From: CAYONP01 sp964405335
GTDB lineage: Bacteria > Armatimonadota > UBA10988
Assembly: GCA_964405335.1 (NCBI GenBank)
Contig: CAYONP010000040.1
Span: 1-47,678 of the forward strand
DNA: 47,678 nt
Reading direction: 5' to 3'
Below are positions 1-8,879 of this stretch, piece after piece. The position numbers were made by a program, and so were the translations under genes. Each line of letters begins with the position of its first letter. The first letter of the stretch is position 1. The notes under the pieces were generated by a model, which was given only the letters and a program-made list of their open reading frames with translations, was not told the origin of the DNA and made no database searches.

Positions 1-1127
1 GCCCGAGCGATCGACTTGCCGATGGACGTCTTGCCCACCCCCGGCGGGCCGACGAAGCAGAGGATCGGCCCTTTCGCACGGCTGGTCAGTTGCCGCACGG
101 CGAGGAACTCGACAATCCGCTCCTTGACGTCCTGCAGGCCGTGGTGGTCCTCGTCGAGCACCCGCTCGGCGCGGCGGATGTCGAGGCTGTCCTCGTTCCG
201 CTTCTGCCACGGCAGCTCACACAGCGTTTCGAGATAAGTACGGATGACCACGCTCTCGGGTGAGCTGGGCGGCACGTGCTCCAGGCGGGCCAGCTCCTTG
301 TCGGCCTTCTCGCGCGCCTCCTCGCTCATGCCCGCCTCGTCGATGGCCGCGCGCAGCCGGGCCACATCGCCGGCCGCCTCGGCGTTCACCTCGCCCAGCT
401 CGGCCTGGACCGCCTTGAGCCGCTCGCGCAGGATATACTCCTTCTGCGAATCGCCCACCTCACGCCGCACCCGGGTGTCGATCTCGCGCTCGACCCGCAG
501 TCCCTCGAGCTCGCGCTCGAGCAGGATGCGCAACTGGATCAGCGCCTCACCCAGGTCGGTGATCTCGAGCAGCGACTGACGCTCGAGGTAGGGCGCGCCG
601 ACATGCACCGCGAGCAGGTTGAGCAGCCGTTCGGGCTCCTCGACGGCGAGCAACTGGGCGGCCAGCTCGGGCGCGATCGGCTTCTCCAGCTCGCACGCCT
701 GCTCAAACGCCTGCTGCACGCCGCGCACCAGTGACGGCAGGCGAGGGTCATCGCCGCCGGTCAGCGGCAGCGGCACCACCGTGGCGCGGAGCGACCCGCC
801 GCCGGCCCGGCAGTTGCTCATCCGCCCGCGGTGCAGGCCCTCGACGACCAGCCGCACGGCGTTGTCGGGCATCGGCATGGCCTGCAACACGCGGGCCACG
901 CAGCCGACGCGGAACAGCGCGCCGGGCGGCGGGTCATCGTCGACGATGCCTTGGTCGCGCTGGGCGACGATGAACAGCAGCCGCTCGCCGCGCATCGCCT
1001 CGTCGACCGCGCGGAGGGTGCCCGAACGACCGCAGTAGAGCGGCGTGGCCTGCTGCGGAAAGACGACCAGGCCGCCATGGATCGGCAGCACGGGCAAGAG
1101 ACGACCAGGATCGGACGGCTGGGGCAT
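1..1127 (-). CDS. lon: ATP-dependent protease Lon, N-terminal part (cut by window edge)
   Basis: Lon is a cytoplasmic AAA+ serine protease that degrades misfolded and regulatory proteins. About 375 N-terminal codons are visible. The start reads MPQPSDPGRLLPVLPIHG, the usual opening of the Lon substrate-binding (LAN) domain ('LPVLPI...VVFP'). Next comes the long helical region, and the last visible residues carry the Walker A motif GPPGVGKT at about 360-367, close to its place in E. coli Lon. The rest of the ATPase and the Ser-Lys protease domain lie outside the window. ATG at 1125-1127 is chosen because the LAN domain begins directly after it. It follows clpX by 29 bp on the same strand and is probably co-transcribed, ending the tig-clpP-clpX-lon run. 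Identification is firm from the LAN start plus the Walker A; completeness cannot be judged. Confidence 0.95.
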   Translation of the reverse strand, partial: MPQPSDPGRLLPVLPIHGGLVVFPQQATPLYCGRSGTLRAVDEAMRGERLLFIVAQRDQGIVDDDPPPGALFRVGCVARVLQAMPMPDNAVRLVVEGLHRGRMSNCRAGGGSLRATVVPLPLTGGDDPRLPSLVRGVQQAFEQACELEKPIAPELAAQLLAVEEPERLLNLLAVHVGAPYLERQSLLEITDLGEALIQLRILLERELEGLRVEREIDTRVRREVGDSQKEYILRERLKAVQAELGEVNAEAAGDVARLRAAIDEAGMSEEAREKADKELARLEHVPPSSPESVVIRTYLETLCELPWQKRNEDSLDIRRAERVLDEDHHGLQDVKERIVEFLAVRQLTSRAKGPILCFVGPPGVGKTSIGKSIAR

Positions 1128-1156
1128 GGGGCGAAGACCTGCTGCGCCGGCGTTCG

Positions 1157-2440
<1,284 letters not shown>

Positions 2441-2481
2441 GTAGAGCTCCATGGCGAGGCCCGGCCGCACCGGGCCTTGAC

Positions 2482-2511
2482 ATTATAGGCTTTGGACCCC
2501 CTGGCCGTCAG
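2482..2511 (-). promoter_or_regulatory. Candidate sigma-70-type promoter for clpX (and lon)
   Basis: On the minus strand CTGACG (2511-2506) is followed after 18 bp by a perfect TATAAT (2487-2482). A start site near 2475 would give a leader of about 35 nt to the clpX ATG at 2440. It lies in the 87-bp gap between the clpP stop and the clpX start. A perfect TATAAT in DNA this GC-rich is unlikely by chance, but the -35 box is imperfect. Confidence 0.55.
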
Positions 2512-2527
2512 CCCGTTGCAGACCGGC

Positions 2528-3130
2528 TCAGGTCTCGGCCACGCCGTTGCCGCCCAGCACTTCGTCGATCACGCCGTAGTCGCGCGCCTCGCCCGGCGAC
2601 ATGTAGTAGTCGCGCTCGACATCTACCGCGACCTTGTCCAGCGGCTGGCCAGTGTGCGTAGCCAACATCCTGTTCAACTCATCCTTGAGCCGCAGAATCT
2701 CCTGCGCCTGGATCTGGATGTCGGTCGCCTGGCCGTAGAACCCACCGTGCGGCTGGTGAATCATGATCCGAGCGTGGGGCAGCGACGACCGCTTCCCCGC
2801 CGCGCCGGCGGCGAGCAGGAACGAACCCATCGAGGCGGCCATGCCGATGCAGATGGTGGCCACGTCGCACTTGATGTGCTGCATCGTGTCGTAGATCGCC
2901 AGTCCAGGGTGGATGTGACCGCCCGGGCTGTTGATGTACATGTCGATGTCGCGGTTCGGATCGTCTTTGTCCAGGTAGAGGAGCTGGGCGATGATCAGGT
3001 TGGCCACGTCGTCGTCGATCGGCGTGCCGAGGAACACGATGCGGTCCTGCAGCAGCCGCGAGTAGACATCGTAGGTCCGTTCGCCACGGGCGGTCTGCTC
3101 GATCACGAACGGGTTCGGGATTATGGGCAT
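2528..3130 (-). CDS. clpP: ATP-dependent Clp protease proteolytic subunit ClpP
   Basis: ClpP forms the tetradecameric serine-protease barrel that degrades polypeptides unfolded by ClpX or ClpA/C. The 200-residue protein is of normal length. The catalytic triad is visible as Ser100 (in GMAASMGS), His125 (in IMIHQPHGG) and Asp174 (in VERDYYMSP), at spacings matching E. coli Ser111/His136/Asp185 in the precursor. The N-terminus is short, so little or no propeptide is expected. The start ATG overlaps the last 10 bp of tig, and GGAGGA lies six bases upstream within tig, so translation is probably coupled. The clpX promoter lies just downstream. Ordinary and complete. Confidence 0.97.
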   Translation of the reverse strand: MPIIPNPFVIEQTARGERTYDVYSRLLQDRIVFLGTPIDDDVANLIIAQLLYLDKDDPNRDIDMYINSPGGHIHPGLAIYDTMQHIKCDVATICIGMAASMGSFLLAAGAAGKRSSLPHARIMIHQPHGGFYGQATDIQIQAQEILRLKDELNRMLATHTGQPLDKVAVDVERDYYMSPGEARDYGVIDEVLGGNGVAET

Positions 3131-4536
3131 GGCTCGTCCTCCGATTCATCCAACGCCACCGGCGTGGTATCGAGTTCGTCTTCTTCGCCGATGACCGCTT
3201 CGACGGTCGACGGCCGGAGCTCGTCAACCTCGTCGGCCTCCTCATCGTCGTCCGGCGGGTCGACCTCGGTCACCTCGGCCCACTCGAGCAGCAGATCGCC
3301 CACCTTGCGCATCCGCGCCTGCCCGACCACCCGCGGCATCATCCCCTGCTCTTCGAGCCGGCGCATCAGCAACCGCGGGTCGACGCGATTGGCCGACGAC
3401 ATCATGCCCAGCTCTTGCACCAGGTCTTCCTGCTCGAGCTCCAGCTCCTCGGCCACGCCAATCGCCCGCAGCACCGCCGTGCGGTGCAGGTCGTAGGTCA
3501 CCCGTTCCCTGATCCGCTCCTCTTCGGCCTGCACCTGATCCTCGACTGCATCGAGGTCGACGCCGCGGGACTCGAGCTCCTCTTCGTACTCGTCGAGCTC
3601 TTCCATCACATCGGCTTCGACGTGGCTGGTCGGTACGTCGACGTGCGACGCCCGGACCACCGCCTCGATCGCCCGCTCGCGGGCAATCATCCGGTAACTG
3701 TAGCGCCGCCTCTCCTCCAGCGCCGACCGCACCCGCTCGAGGCCCTCGTCGACATCGTCGCAGCCGGTGATCCGCTCAATGTACGCCGGCCACGCCTCGG
3801 GCTCGACGATGCCCAGCACCCCGAACGCGAACTCCGCCGACTGGCCGCGCAGCTCCTCGTTGTCGAAGTCGTCGGGATAGGTCACCACAGCGACTTTGTG
3901 CTCACCGATCCGGCAGCCGAGCAGATGCTCGTCGAGGCTTGGGTTCAGCGGGTTGTCGCCGATCTTCACGCGCAACGGGTCGTCCTCGCCGTAGTCCTCG
4001 ATCAGCACCCCGTCGCGCACGATGCGGAGGGTGAACTCGACCTCGTCGCCCGGTTCGACCTGATCATGCTCGGCCGGCCGCCGCACGGCGTCGCGGCGGT
4101 ATTGCAGCTCGAGCTCCTCGAGCGCTTCGTCGGCCGTCACGTCGGCCCGCCAGAGCTCGACCGGCACACCTTTGTAGTCGGCCAGCTCGACCTTCGCGCA
4201 AACCATCTTGGCGGTCAGGTCGCAGGCTTCGCCGCGGCGGAACTCGCCCAGCTCAATCTCGGCCTCATCCATCGGCACCAGCTCGGGCACCTGCTTCATC
4301 GCCTCGGGCAGCACCTGGTCGGTGAGCAGCTCGCGGGCGTGCTCGACGATGTGTTCGGGGCCGATGATCGACTCGATCAGCTTCGGCGGCACCTTGCCGC
4401 GGCGGAAGCCCGGCACGGTGACATGGCGCTTGAACTCGCGCAGCGCCTTCTGGTAGATCTCGTCGACGGTCTCGACGGGGACCTGGATAGTGAGGGTGGT
4501 CAGGCCGCCCTCGTCGCGCTCGTACTGCACATCCAC
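3121..4536 (-). CDS. tig: Trigger factor (ribosome-associated chaperone / peptidyl-prolyl isomerase)
   Basis: Trigger factor binds nascent chains at the ribosomal exit tunnel. The 471-residue protein has the N-terminal ribosome-binding domain with the signature loop GFRRGKVP at 43-50, a middle FKBP-like PPIase domain (about 155-240, with EPGDEVEF and an acidic charge pattern) and a long helical C-terminal arm. It ends with an unusually acidic tail of about 50 residues, rich in Asp and Glu, which is longer than the E. coli protein. The start is GTG at 4536, with GGAGGT seven bases upstream; another in-frame GTG two codons later is a weaker choice. It is first in tig-clpP-clpX-lon and follows a terminator after the tRNA pair, so it should have its own promoter in 4537-4565, which I could not identify. 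Confidence 0.95.
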   Translation of the reverse strand: MDVQYERDEGGLTTLTIQVPVETVDEIYQKALREFKRHVTVPGFRRGKVPPKLIESIIGPEHIVEHARELLTDQVLPEAMKQVPELVPMDEAEIELGEFRRGEACDLTAKMVCAKVELADYKGVPVELWRADVTADEALEELELQYRRDAVRRPAEHDQVEPGDEVEFTLRIVRDGVLIEDYGEDDPLRVKIGDNPLNPSLDEHLLGCRIGEHKVAVVTYPDDFDNEELRGQSAEFAFGVLGIVEPEAWPAYIERITGCDDVDEGLERVRSALEERRRYSYRMIARERAIEAVVRASHVDVPTSHVEADVMEELDEYEEELESRGVDLDAVEDQVQAEEERIRERVTYDLHRTAVLRAIGVAEELELEQEDLVQELGMMSSANRVDPRLLMRRLEEQGMMPRVVGQARMRKVGDLLLEWAEVTEVDPPDDDEEADEVDELRPSTVEAVIGEEDELDTTPVALDESEDEPCP

Positions 4537-4565
4537 CGGAGCTACCTCCCGTGCGGGCGGACAGC

Positions 4566-4592
4566 AAAAACCCCGCCGCGTCGGCGGCAGGG
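4566..4592 (-). terminator. Rho-independent terminator after the tRNA-Leu/tRNA-Gly unit
   Basis: On the minus strand a 9-bp stem (4592-4584 with 4579-4571, one G-U pair) closes a CGAC loop and is followed at once by five Ts (4570-4566). It lies between tRNA-Gly and tig and would separate the tRNA transcript from tig. Confidence 0.8.
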
Positions 4593-4700
4593 TCTGGCCG
4601 CGCCGGACTCAGGGGTCGCCGAACCGGCGCCACGGCCGGAGCGACGGGGGGTTCAAAGACGAACGGCGCCGGTCGGTGACACGGCGCCGCGGGTCGACCA

Positions 4701-4773
4701 AGCGGGAGACGGGGCTCGAACCCGCGACCTTCTGCATGGCAAGCAGATGCTCTACCAGCTGAGCTACTCCCGC
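4701..4773 (-). tRNA. tRNA-Gly (anticodon GCC)
   Basis: A complete 73-nt cloverleaf reads on the minus strand. The 7-bp acceptor stem is GCGGGAG/CTCCCGC, the D-arm starts GCTCAGCTGG, the anticodon stem TCTGC/GCAGA holds loop TTGCCAT (anticodon GCC), and the T-arm contains GGTTCGAGCC. The discriminator base is T and the 3' CCA is not encoded. It is co-oriented with tRNA-Leu 13 bp upstream, so one transcript is likely. Confidence 0.95.
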
Positions 4774-4786
4774 GGAACGGATGGAG

Positions 4787-4869
4787 TGGGCGAGGCGGGA
4801 CTCGAACCCGCACGGGGGGATCCCACATGATCCTAAGTCATGCGCGTCTACCAGTTCCGCCACTCACCC
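4787..4869 (-). tRNA. tRNA-Leu (anticodon TAG)
   Basis: A class II tRNA of 83 nt. The acceptor stem is GGGTGAG/CTCGCCC with one G-U pair. The D-arm starts GCGGAACTGG, the anticodon stem is CATGA/TCATG with loop CTTAGGA (anticodon TAG, reading CUA), a long variable arm of about 14 nt follows, and the T-arm contains GGTTCGAGTCC. The discriminator is A and CCA is not encoded. It is the first gene of a two-tRNA unit whose promoter lies at 4886-4914. Confidence 0.95.
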
Positions 4870-4885
4870 CAGGATCGCTGGACTC

Positions 4886-4914
4886 TAGATAGCACGGACG
4901 GCCGTCGGTGTCAA
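4886..4914 (-). promoter_or_regulatory. Promoter of the tRNA-Leu/tRNA-Gly unit
   Basis: A perfect -35 box TTGACA (4914-4909) is followed, after exactly 17 bp, by TATCTA (4891-4886). The predicted start near 4880 is about 10 nt before the mature tRNA-Leu end. This is the best sigma-70-type promoter in the window. Confidence 0.8.
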
Positions 4915-5159
4915 GCGTTGCCCAAGCGCCCGAACGCCGAGCGCACGGTTCCGTTCACGAACGGTCGGATCGGCCTTCCGGCGCTCGTCTGCGGACGGAA
5001 TCGGTCGCCACAGAACGCCTCGCCAGCCGCGCTATCTCGCTCACAGAGCCGATCGACGGCCGAGATTCGGCGCAGAACGTGATCCGCCGCTGAGCGCCGT
5101 GGTCGGTTAATCGGCGCGCCACCCCTTTAAGTGCCGCGCGGGCGGTGGTGTTGCGGGAA

Positions 5160-5813
5160 TCAGGCGTCGCGCGGCGGGGAGTGTGTCACCTTCAGGTGCG
5201 GCAGCCGCTCCTGGAGCCAAGCCACCCCCGCGTCCGTAACGTCCGTGAAGGCGAGGTTCAGGTACTCCAGCCTCCGACAGCCGGCGACCAAGCCCAAGCC
5301 GGCATCGGTCAGCGGCTCGCCGGCAAACGACAACTCCCGGCAGCGCTCCAGGGCGACCTGGCCTACCGGCGCGTCGTCGGGCAGGCCGAGGTGGGCGCGG
5401 ACGGTGCGCTCGACCAGCTCGCGTTGATCGAGGGGCACAGCCTCCTCGGCGGGGACGGCGCCGCCCAGCCGCGCGCCGACCTCGCGGCGAAAGCGCGCCT
5501 CGCGCAGCCAGCGCTGGCCGTGCTCGCCGGCGAGCAGTTCGCGGACGTGGGACCGTTGGTCGATCGCCCGCGCGACCGCCAGCCACGACGCGCGCCGCAG
5601 GTCACTCACCTCGCCGTCGAGCTGATCGGCCAGCAGGCCGTCCTCCGACGTGGCCTCGGCGATCAGTTCGGCCAGCCGGTCCGAGGAGGCGAGCGTCAGG
5701 TAGTGCCGGCGCGGGAGGTTCAGCTTGAGCGCGCTGGTGACGAAGCAGACGGCCATCGTGTCATGAACATCGATGTCCGCCTCTGGCGTGACCGGCTCGG
5801 CTGTCACCGTCAT
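5160..5813 (-). CDS. Leucine-rich-repeat protein paired with the KAP NTPase
   Basis: Residues 1 to about 150 are mostly helical with no recognised domain. The C-terminal 65 residues read as two to three LRRs of the RNI/AMN1 type (LTDAGLGLV...LEYLNLAFTDVTDAG), normally a protein-recognition surface. There is no signal peptide or membrane segment, so it should be cytoplasmic. The start ATG (5811-5813) overlaps the KAP NTPase stop as ATGA; GGGAG abuts it, and a GTG two codons in has better spacing, so either start is possible. KAP NTPases usually continue for another 150 or more helical residues after the arginine-rich stretch where the upstream protein ends. This ORF may therefore be the C-terminal half of a single KAP-LRR protein, split naturally or by a frameshift. 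The biochemical function is unknown. Confidence 0.8.
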   Translation of the reverse strand: MTVTAEPVTPEADIDVHDTMAVCFVTSALKLNLPRRHYLTLASSDRLAELIAEATSEDGLLADQLDGEVSDLRRASWLAVARAIDQRSHVRELLAGEHGQRWLREARFRREVGARLGGAVPAEEAVPLDQRELVERTVRAHLGLPDDAPVGQVALERCRELSFAGEPLTDAGLGLVAGCRRLEYLNLAFTDVTDAGVAWLQERLPHLKVTHSPPRDA

Positions 5814-6793
5814 CTCCCAGAGATCCGGTAGCCATGCCGCACCACTTCGTGGCGCAGCACGAACTCGTTGAGCAGTCGCTTGGCCTTGCGCACATTATAG
5901 CCCGCCGCCGCGGCGATGCTCGGCGCGAAGGTGTTGAGTTGCTCGCGCAGGCCCGGGATCTCATCGTAGGCCGGGTTGGCCACGAGCTGAGCGACCAGCG
6001 CGTCGACCTGCGCGCGCAGTGGCGGGATGTCGAGCCCGACCTGGATGATCTTCTCGTGGTAGGCGGCGCCCGGTACCGGCAGGTCAGGGTCGGCATCGTC
6101 CGCGTCGTCGTCTTCGCGGCACTCCGCAATGGCCGCCTCGTTCAGCCCGAGCACAAAGACGAGTCCGGGTTCGCAGAAGACGGCCTTGAGGGAGTCGAGC
6201 ACCCGCAGCACGTTGTCGCGGTGGCAGCGGTCGAGGTCATCGACGAAGACCACCACGGCCGGCCGCTGCTCGCCGGCCAGCGAACTCAAGGCCTCCTGCA
6301 GAACCTGCAGCGACTGGCCGTAGACGCCGACCTGAACGGCCTCTCGGCCCTTGGCCGCCAGTGCCTCCTCGCGCTCGATCGCCTTGCTCGGGTCGAGCAC
6401 CCCAAGGTCGACGGCGCATGCGACCGCCTGTGCCGCGTTGTGGAGCTTCTTCCACCCTTTCCTGGCCCGCCATCTGCGTTTGGTTAGCTCACGTTCGATC
6501 GCCAGCACGAGGGCGGCGATGGGGTGCTCCTCGTGCTCGGTCTGCCAGGCGTTGAACCAGACCGTGAGGACGTCCTTGGCCTGCTCGCCGACCAGGCTGC
6601 GCGCCATGCGGAGGACCGAGCTCTTGCCCGTACCCCAATCGCCGTAGACGCCGATGACAAACGGGCCGCGGGTGCCCAGCGCCGCCGCGGCAACGGTGCG
6701 GGCAAAACGGCGGAGGTCGAGGTGATCGTCGCTCGCAATCCGCACCGGATCATCGGGTATCAGCGGCAGCAACGCGTCCCGCTCGTCGCCCAT
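5810..6793 (-). CDS. KAP-family P-loop NTPase
   Basis: KAP NTPases (named after Kidins220/ARMS and PifA) are STAND-like P-loop ATPases. PifA of plasmid F excludes phage T7. The 327-residue protein has Walker A in GVYGDWGTGKSS (48-59), the family's typical WFNAWQ motif at about 79-84, and Walker B in VVVFVDDLDRC (180-190) with two acidic residues. The conserved 'NVRKAKRLLN' element near 300-315 matches the family's 'NPR..KR.lN'. The membrane segments that many KAP proteins insert between Walker A and B are not evident. It starts with ATG after GAGGGGAG and ends overlapping the LRR gene. A 65-codon ORF ends 59 bp upstream on the same strand. It ends soon after the NTPase core, shorter than most relatives. 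A defence role is plausible from family precedent but unproven. Confidence 0.88.
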   Translation of the reverse strand: MGDERDALLPLIPDDPVRIASDDHLDLRRFARTVAAAALGTRGPFVIGVYGDWGTGKSSVLRMARSLVGEQAKDVLTVWFNAWQTEHEEHPIAALVLAIERELTKRRWRARKGWKKLHNAAQAVACAVDLGVLDPSKAIEREEALAAKGREAVQVGVYGQSLQVLQEALSSLAGEQRPAVVVFVDDLDRCHRDNVLRVLDSLKAVFCEPGLVFVLGLNEAAIAECREDDDADDADPDLPVPGAAYHEKIIQVGLDIPPLRAQVDALVAQLVANPAYDEIPGLREQLNTFAPSIAAAAGYNVRKAKRLLNEFVLRHEVVRHGYRISGR

Positions 6794-6852
6794 CCACGCT
6801 CCCCTCGCCGAACGTCACGCCACGCTTGGCGCAGCGGCCGACGAGTCCTGCG

Positions 6853-7050
6853 TCAGGCGTAGGTGTCGATGAACACCCCTCGCGGCGGGGCGGCGCGCAT
6901 TGGTTGGCTGGGCGCGGGCGGCTCGTACGGCTGTGGCGGGCGGGTTCGCCGGTCGGCCGCCGCGGGCTGGGCCGGGGCGCAGGGGGGCAGTGTGCGGCGG
7001 GGTTCGGCCACCGCGTACATGCCCTGGCTGCGCACGGACAGGATCTGCAT
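6853..7050 (-). CDS. Small Pro/Ala-rich ORF (65 aa) upstream of the KAP NTPase
   Basis: I do not recognise this protein. It begins MQILSVRSQGMYAVAEPRR, has a proline-rich middle of about 35 residues and ends RGVFIDTYA. The ordered-looking ends and strong GC bias at third codon positions favour a real gene, but the proline-rich middle could be a high-GC artefact. Another in-frame ATG lies at residue 11 (7020). No clear Shine-Dalgarno precedes the first ATG. A sigma-54-like promoter upstream would put the transcript start about three bases before it. The ORF is co-oriented with KAP-LRR, 59 bp upstream, so it may be the first gene of that operon. Confidence 0.45.
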   Translation of the reverse strand: MQILSVRSQGMYAVAEPRRTLPPCAPAQPAAADRRTRPPQPYEPPAPSQPMRAAPPRGVFIDTYA

Positions 7051-7063
7051 GTCTGATCGGACC

Positions 7064-7080
7064 TGCAAACCACGCGCCAG
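7064..7080 (-). promoter_or_regulatory. Sigma-54 (RpoN)-like -24/-12 element
   Basis: The minus strand reads CTGGCGCG-TGGT-TTGCA, against the RpoN consensus YTGGCACG-N4-TTGCW. GG and GC are 12 bp apart as required and only one core base deviates. A start near 7053 follows. Such matches arise by chance in GC-rich DNA, and I see no RpoN activator gene in the window, so this is tentative. Confidence 0.4.
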
Positions 7081-7164
7081 GTTCGGCCAATTGTGGCGGA
7101 GTTTTGACAGAGCGGGCTGAAACCGCCGCCCGGCGCGCCGATTCATAGTCACCAGGAACGACTC

Positions 7165-7332
7165 ATGGCCAGCGACCAGGCAAGCGAAGCGGCGCGTAGC
7201 GCGGCGCGACACGCCCGGGTGATGCAGGTCCGCGACGCCTCGCGCGGTCTGCTCGGCGAACTCGACCTGCGCTGGCTGGTACCCATCTCCCTCCTCGCCA
7301 TCGCGCTGCTGCGGGTGATTGCCCTGCGCTGA
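7165..7332 (+). CDS. Small membrane protein (55 aa), hypothetical
   Basis: The first 34 residues are polar (MASDQASEAARSAARHARVM...) and form a likely charged amphipathic helix. A single C-terminal hydrophobic segment follows, WLVPISLLAIALLRVIAL, ending in Arg. This layout suggests a tail-anchored peptide with its N-terminus in the cytoplasm. The start ATG is preceded by AGGA at seven bases, a convincing ribosome-binding site. It is transcribed away from the 65-codon ORF and KAP-LRR operon, sharing a 114-bp divergent spacer with them. The function is unknown. Small single-span proteins beside predicted NTPase systems can be toxins or membrane effectors, but nothing here proves that. Confidence 0.6.
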   Translation: MASDQASEAARSAARHARVMQVRDASRGLLGELDLRWLVPISLLAIALLRVIALR

Positions 7333-7389
7333 CGGGCGCCGACCGCCGGACGTGCCGCCAGCGCGCAGTAGGGCTGGGTCTCAGACCCA

Positions 7390-7532
7390 TAGGCGTTAGT
7401 TCCTCGTAGACGTTGGCAGTTGGTGCCACTGGCGGCTTGTCCGCCAGTGCTGTCCAGCAGCTCGTCGGCGGCACTGGCGGGCAAGCCGCCAGTGGCACCG
7501 AGAGGGCTTCTTGGGGCTCAAAGTGAACGCCC
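7390..7532 (+). repeat. 143-bp interspersed repeat, copy 1 (contains a 78-bp palindrome)
   Basis: Its centre (7422-7499) has 29-bp arms that are inverted repeats of each other around a 20-bp core, starting GGTGCCACTGGCGGCTTG. A copy in the opposite orientation lies at 13199-13341. The two align without gaps, with matching flanks (TAGGCGTTAG at the left edge, AACGCCC at the right edge). It does not encode a protein. It occupies much of the 475-bp non-coding stretch 7333-7807. Confidence 0.85.
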
Positions 7533-7566
7533 ATGGGTTCCAGACCCACCCGGTGGCGGGCGAATG

Positions 7567-7669
7567 CGCTTCCAGAGCGGATCGAGCGGCCGGTGGGCAA
7601 CCGCGGCGCTGACACCCACCCGAAGGCCGTTGAGCCCGCTTCCAGAGCGGATCGAGCGGTCGGCGGGCA
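7567..7669 (+). repeat. Two direct 33-bp repeats in the 7333-7807 spacer
   Basis: Copies at 7567-7599 and 7637-7669 share CGCTTCCAGAGCGGATCGAG and the following bases, with two differences, 70 bp apart. They follow the 143-bp repeat, so the whole spacer before the oxidoreductase gene is repeat-derived. No ORF with a ribosome-binding site is seen here. Confidence 0.7.
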
Positions 7670-7807
7670 GAGCAGAAATCTGCCCCTACAAAGGTAGTAA
7701 ACACGCCCGGTCTGTCGCCCGTTTCGTTGCCTCCAGGAGGACCGCACGCGTCCGGCGCGGATGGGGCGTTGCTACCAACGCCTCGCGGAGTAGCGCGGGA
7801 GGTCCCT

Positions 7808-8866
7808 TTGTCCAGCATCGATCTCGCGCCGGCCGAGTACCGCCCGGCGCCGCCCGACAAGCACGATTACCCCATCGGCCTGCTCGGCTGCGGCGGCATT
7901 GCCCGCCATGCCCACCTGCCGGCCTATCGGCAGTTCGGCTACCGCGTCGTCGCCGCCTGCGACCTGGTCGAGGAGTCGGTCCACGCGGTGCAGCGCGACT
8001 ATGGCGTCGACTTCGTCACCACCCGAGTCGACGAGTTCCTCGCCCGCGGGCGGATGCAGATCATCGATCTGGCCGTCCATGCCAACCAGCGTCTCGCGCT
8101 GATCGAGCGGATCTGCGCCGACAAGCCGGCCGGGCTGCTCGGCATCCTGAGCCAGAAGCCGCTGGCCATGTCGGTCGCCGATGCCGAGCGGATGGTCGAG
8201 CTGTGCGAGCAGGCCGGGTTGGTCTTCATGGTCAACCAGCAGGCCCGCTGGGCGCCGCCGCACCGGGCGATGAAGCTGCTGGCCGAGCGCGGCGCGGTGG
8301 GCCATGTCTACGCGGTGACGCACTTCCACCGCCAGTGGCAGGACGCCGAGGGCTCGTGGTTCACCCAGCTCGAGCACGCCAACATCGTCGACCACGGGAT
8401 CCACTATCTCGACCTGATCCGCTACTTCGCCGAGGCCGATCCGCTGCGGGTGAAGACCGCGGTGACCATGGTCCCCGGCCAGCACGCGGTGACGCCGATG
8501 ATCCACACGACGCTGCTCGAGTTCGCGCCGGAGCGGATGATCACCGGCGTCAGCCATTTCAATAACATCGTCCAGACGCCGCGGATGCACGGCTACGACT
8601 GGTACCTCGACGGCACCGAGGGGAGCATTCACGGCAGCTATGGCGAGGTCAGCCTGTCGACCCGCGCCGACCCGCTAACCCGCCGGGTGTTCACCATCCA
8701 AGGCAGTTGGTTCCCCGAGGCGTTCGGAGGCAGCATGGGCGAGCTGATGCTGGCCCTGACCGAGAACCGCGAGCCGCTGACCAGCGGCCGGCGCAATCTG
8801 GTCTCGGTGTGCATGGTCGCCGCGGCGGTGCGGAGCGGGGCGACGGGAGAGGCGGTGGCGGTGTGA
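7808..8866 (+). CDS. Gfo/Idh/MocA-family oxidoreductase
   Basis: NAD(P)-dependent sugar or inositol dehydrogenase family, cytoplasmic; the exact substrate cannot be told from sequence. The Rossmann motif is in GLLGCGGIARHAHLPAY (24-40). The 'EKP' position reads QKPLAMS, and the C-terminal catalytic region has IVDHGIHYLDL, giving the family's Asp-x-Gly-x-His. The frame is open from 7727, but a TTG at 7808 preceded by GGGAGGT is preferred, giving 352 residues, the usual length; the region upstream is repeat DNA. HicA/HicB follow 13 bp later. The gene lies inside the segment bracketed by the inverted 143-bp repeats. A second, only distantly similar family member is at 22656-23705. Confidence 0.88.
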   Translation: MSSIDLAPAEYRPAPPDKHDYPIGLLGCGGIARHAHLPAYRQFGYRVVAACDLVEESVHAVQRDYGVDFVTTRVDEFLARGRMQIIDLAVHANQRLALIERICADKPAGLLGILSQKPLAMSVADAERMVELCEQAGLVFMVNQQARWAPPHRAMKLLAERGAVGHVYAVTHFHRQWQDAEGSWFTQLEHANIVDHGIHYLDLIRYFAEADPLRVKTAVTMVPGQHAVTPMIHTTLLEFAPERMITGVSHFNNIVQTPRMHGYDWYLDGTEGSIHGSYGEVSLSTRADPLTRRVFTIQGSWFPEAFGGSMGELMLALTENREPLTSGRRNLVSVCMVAAAVRSGATGEAVAV

Positions 8867-8879
8867 TGGGGGCCGGCGC

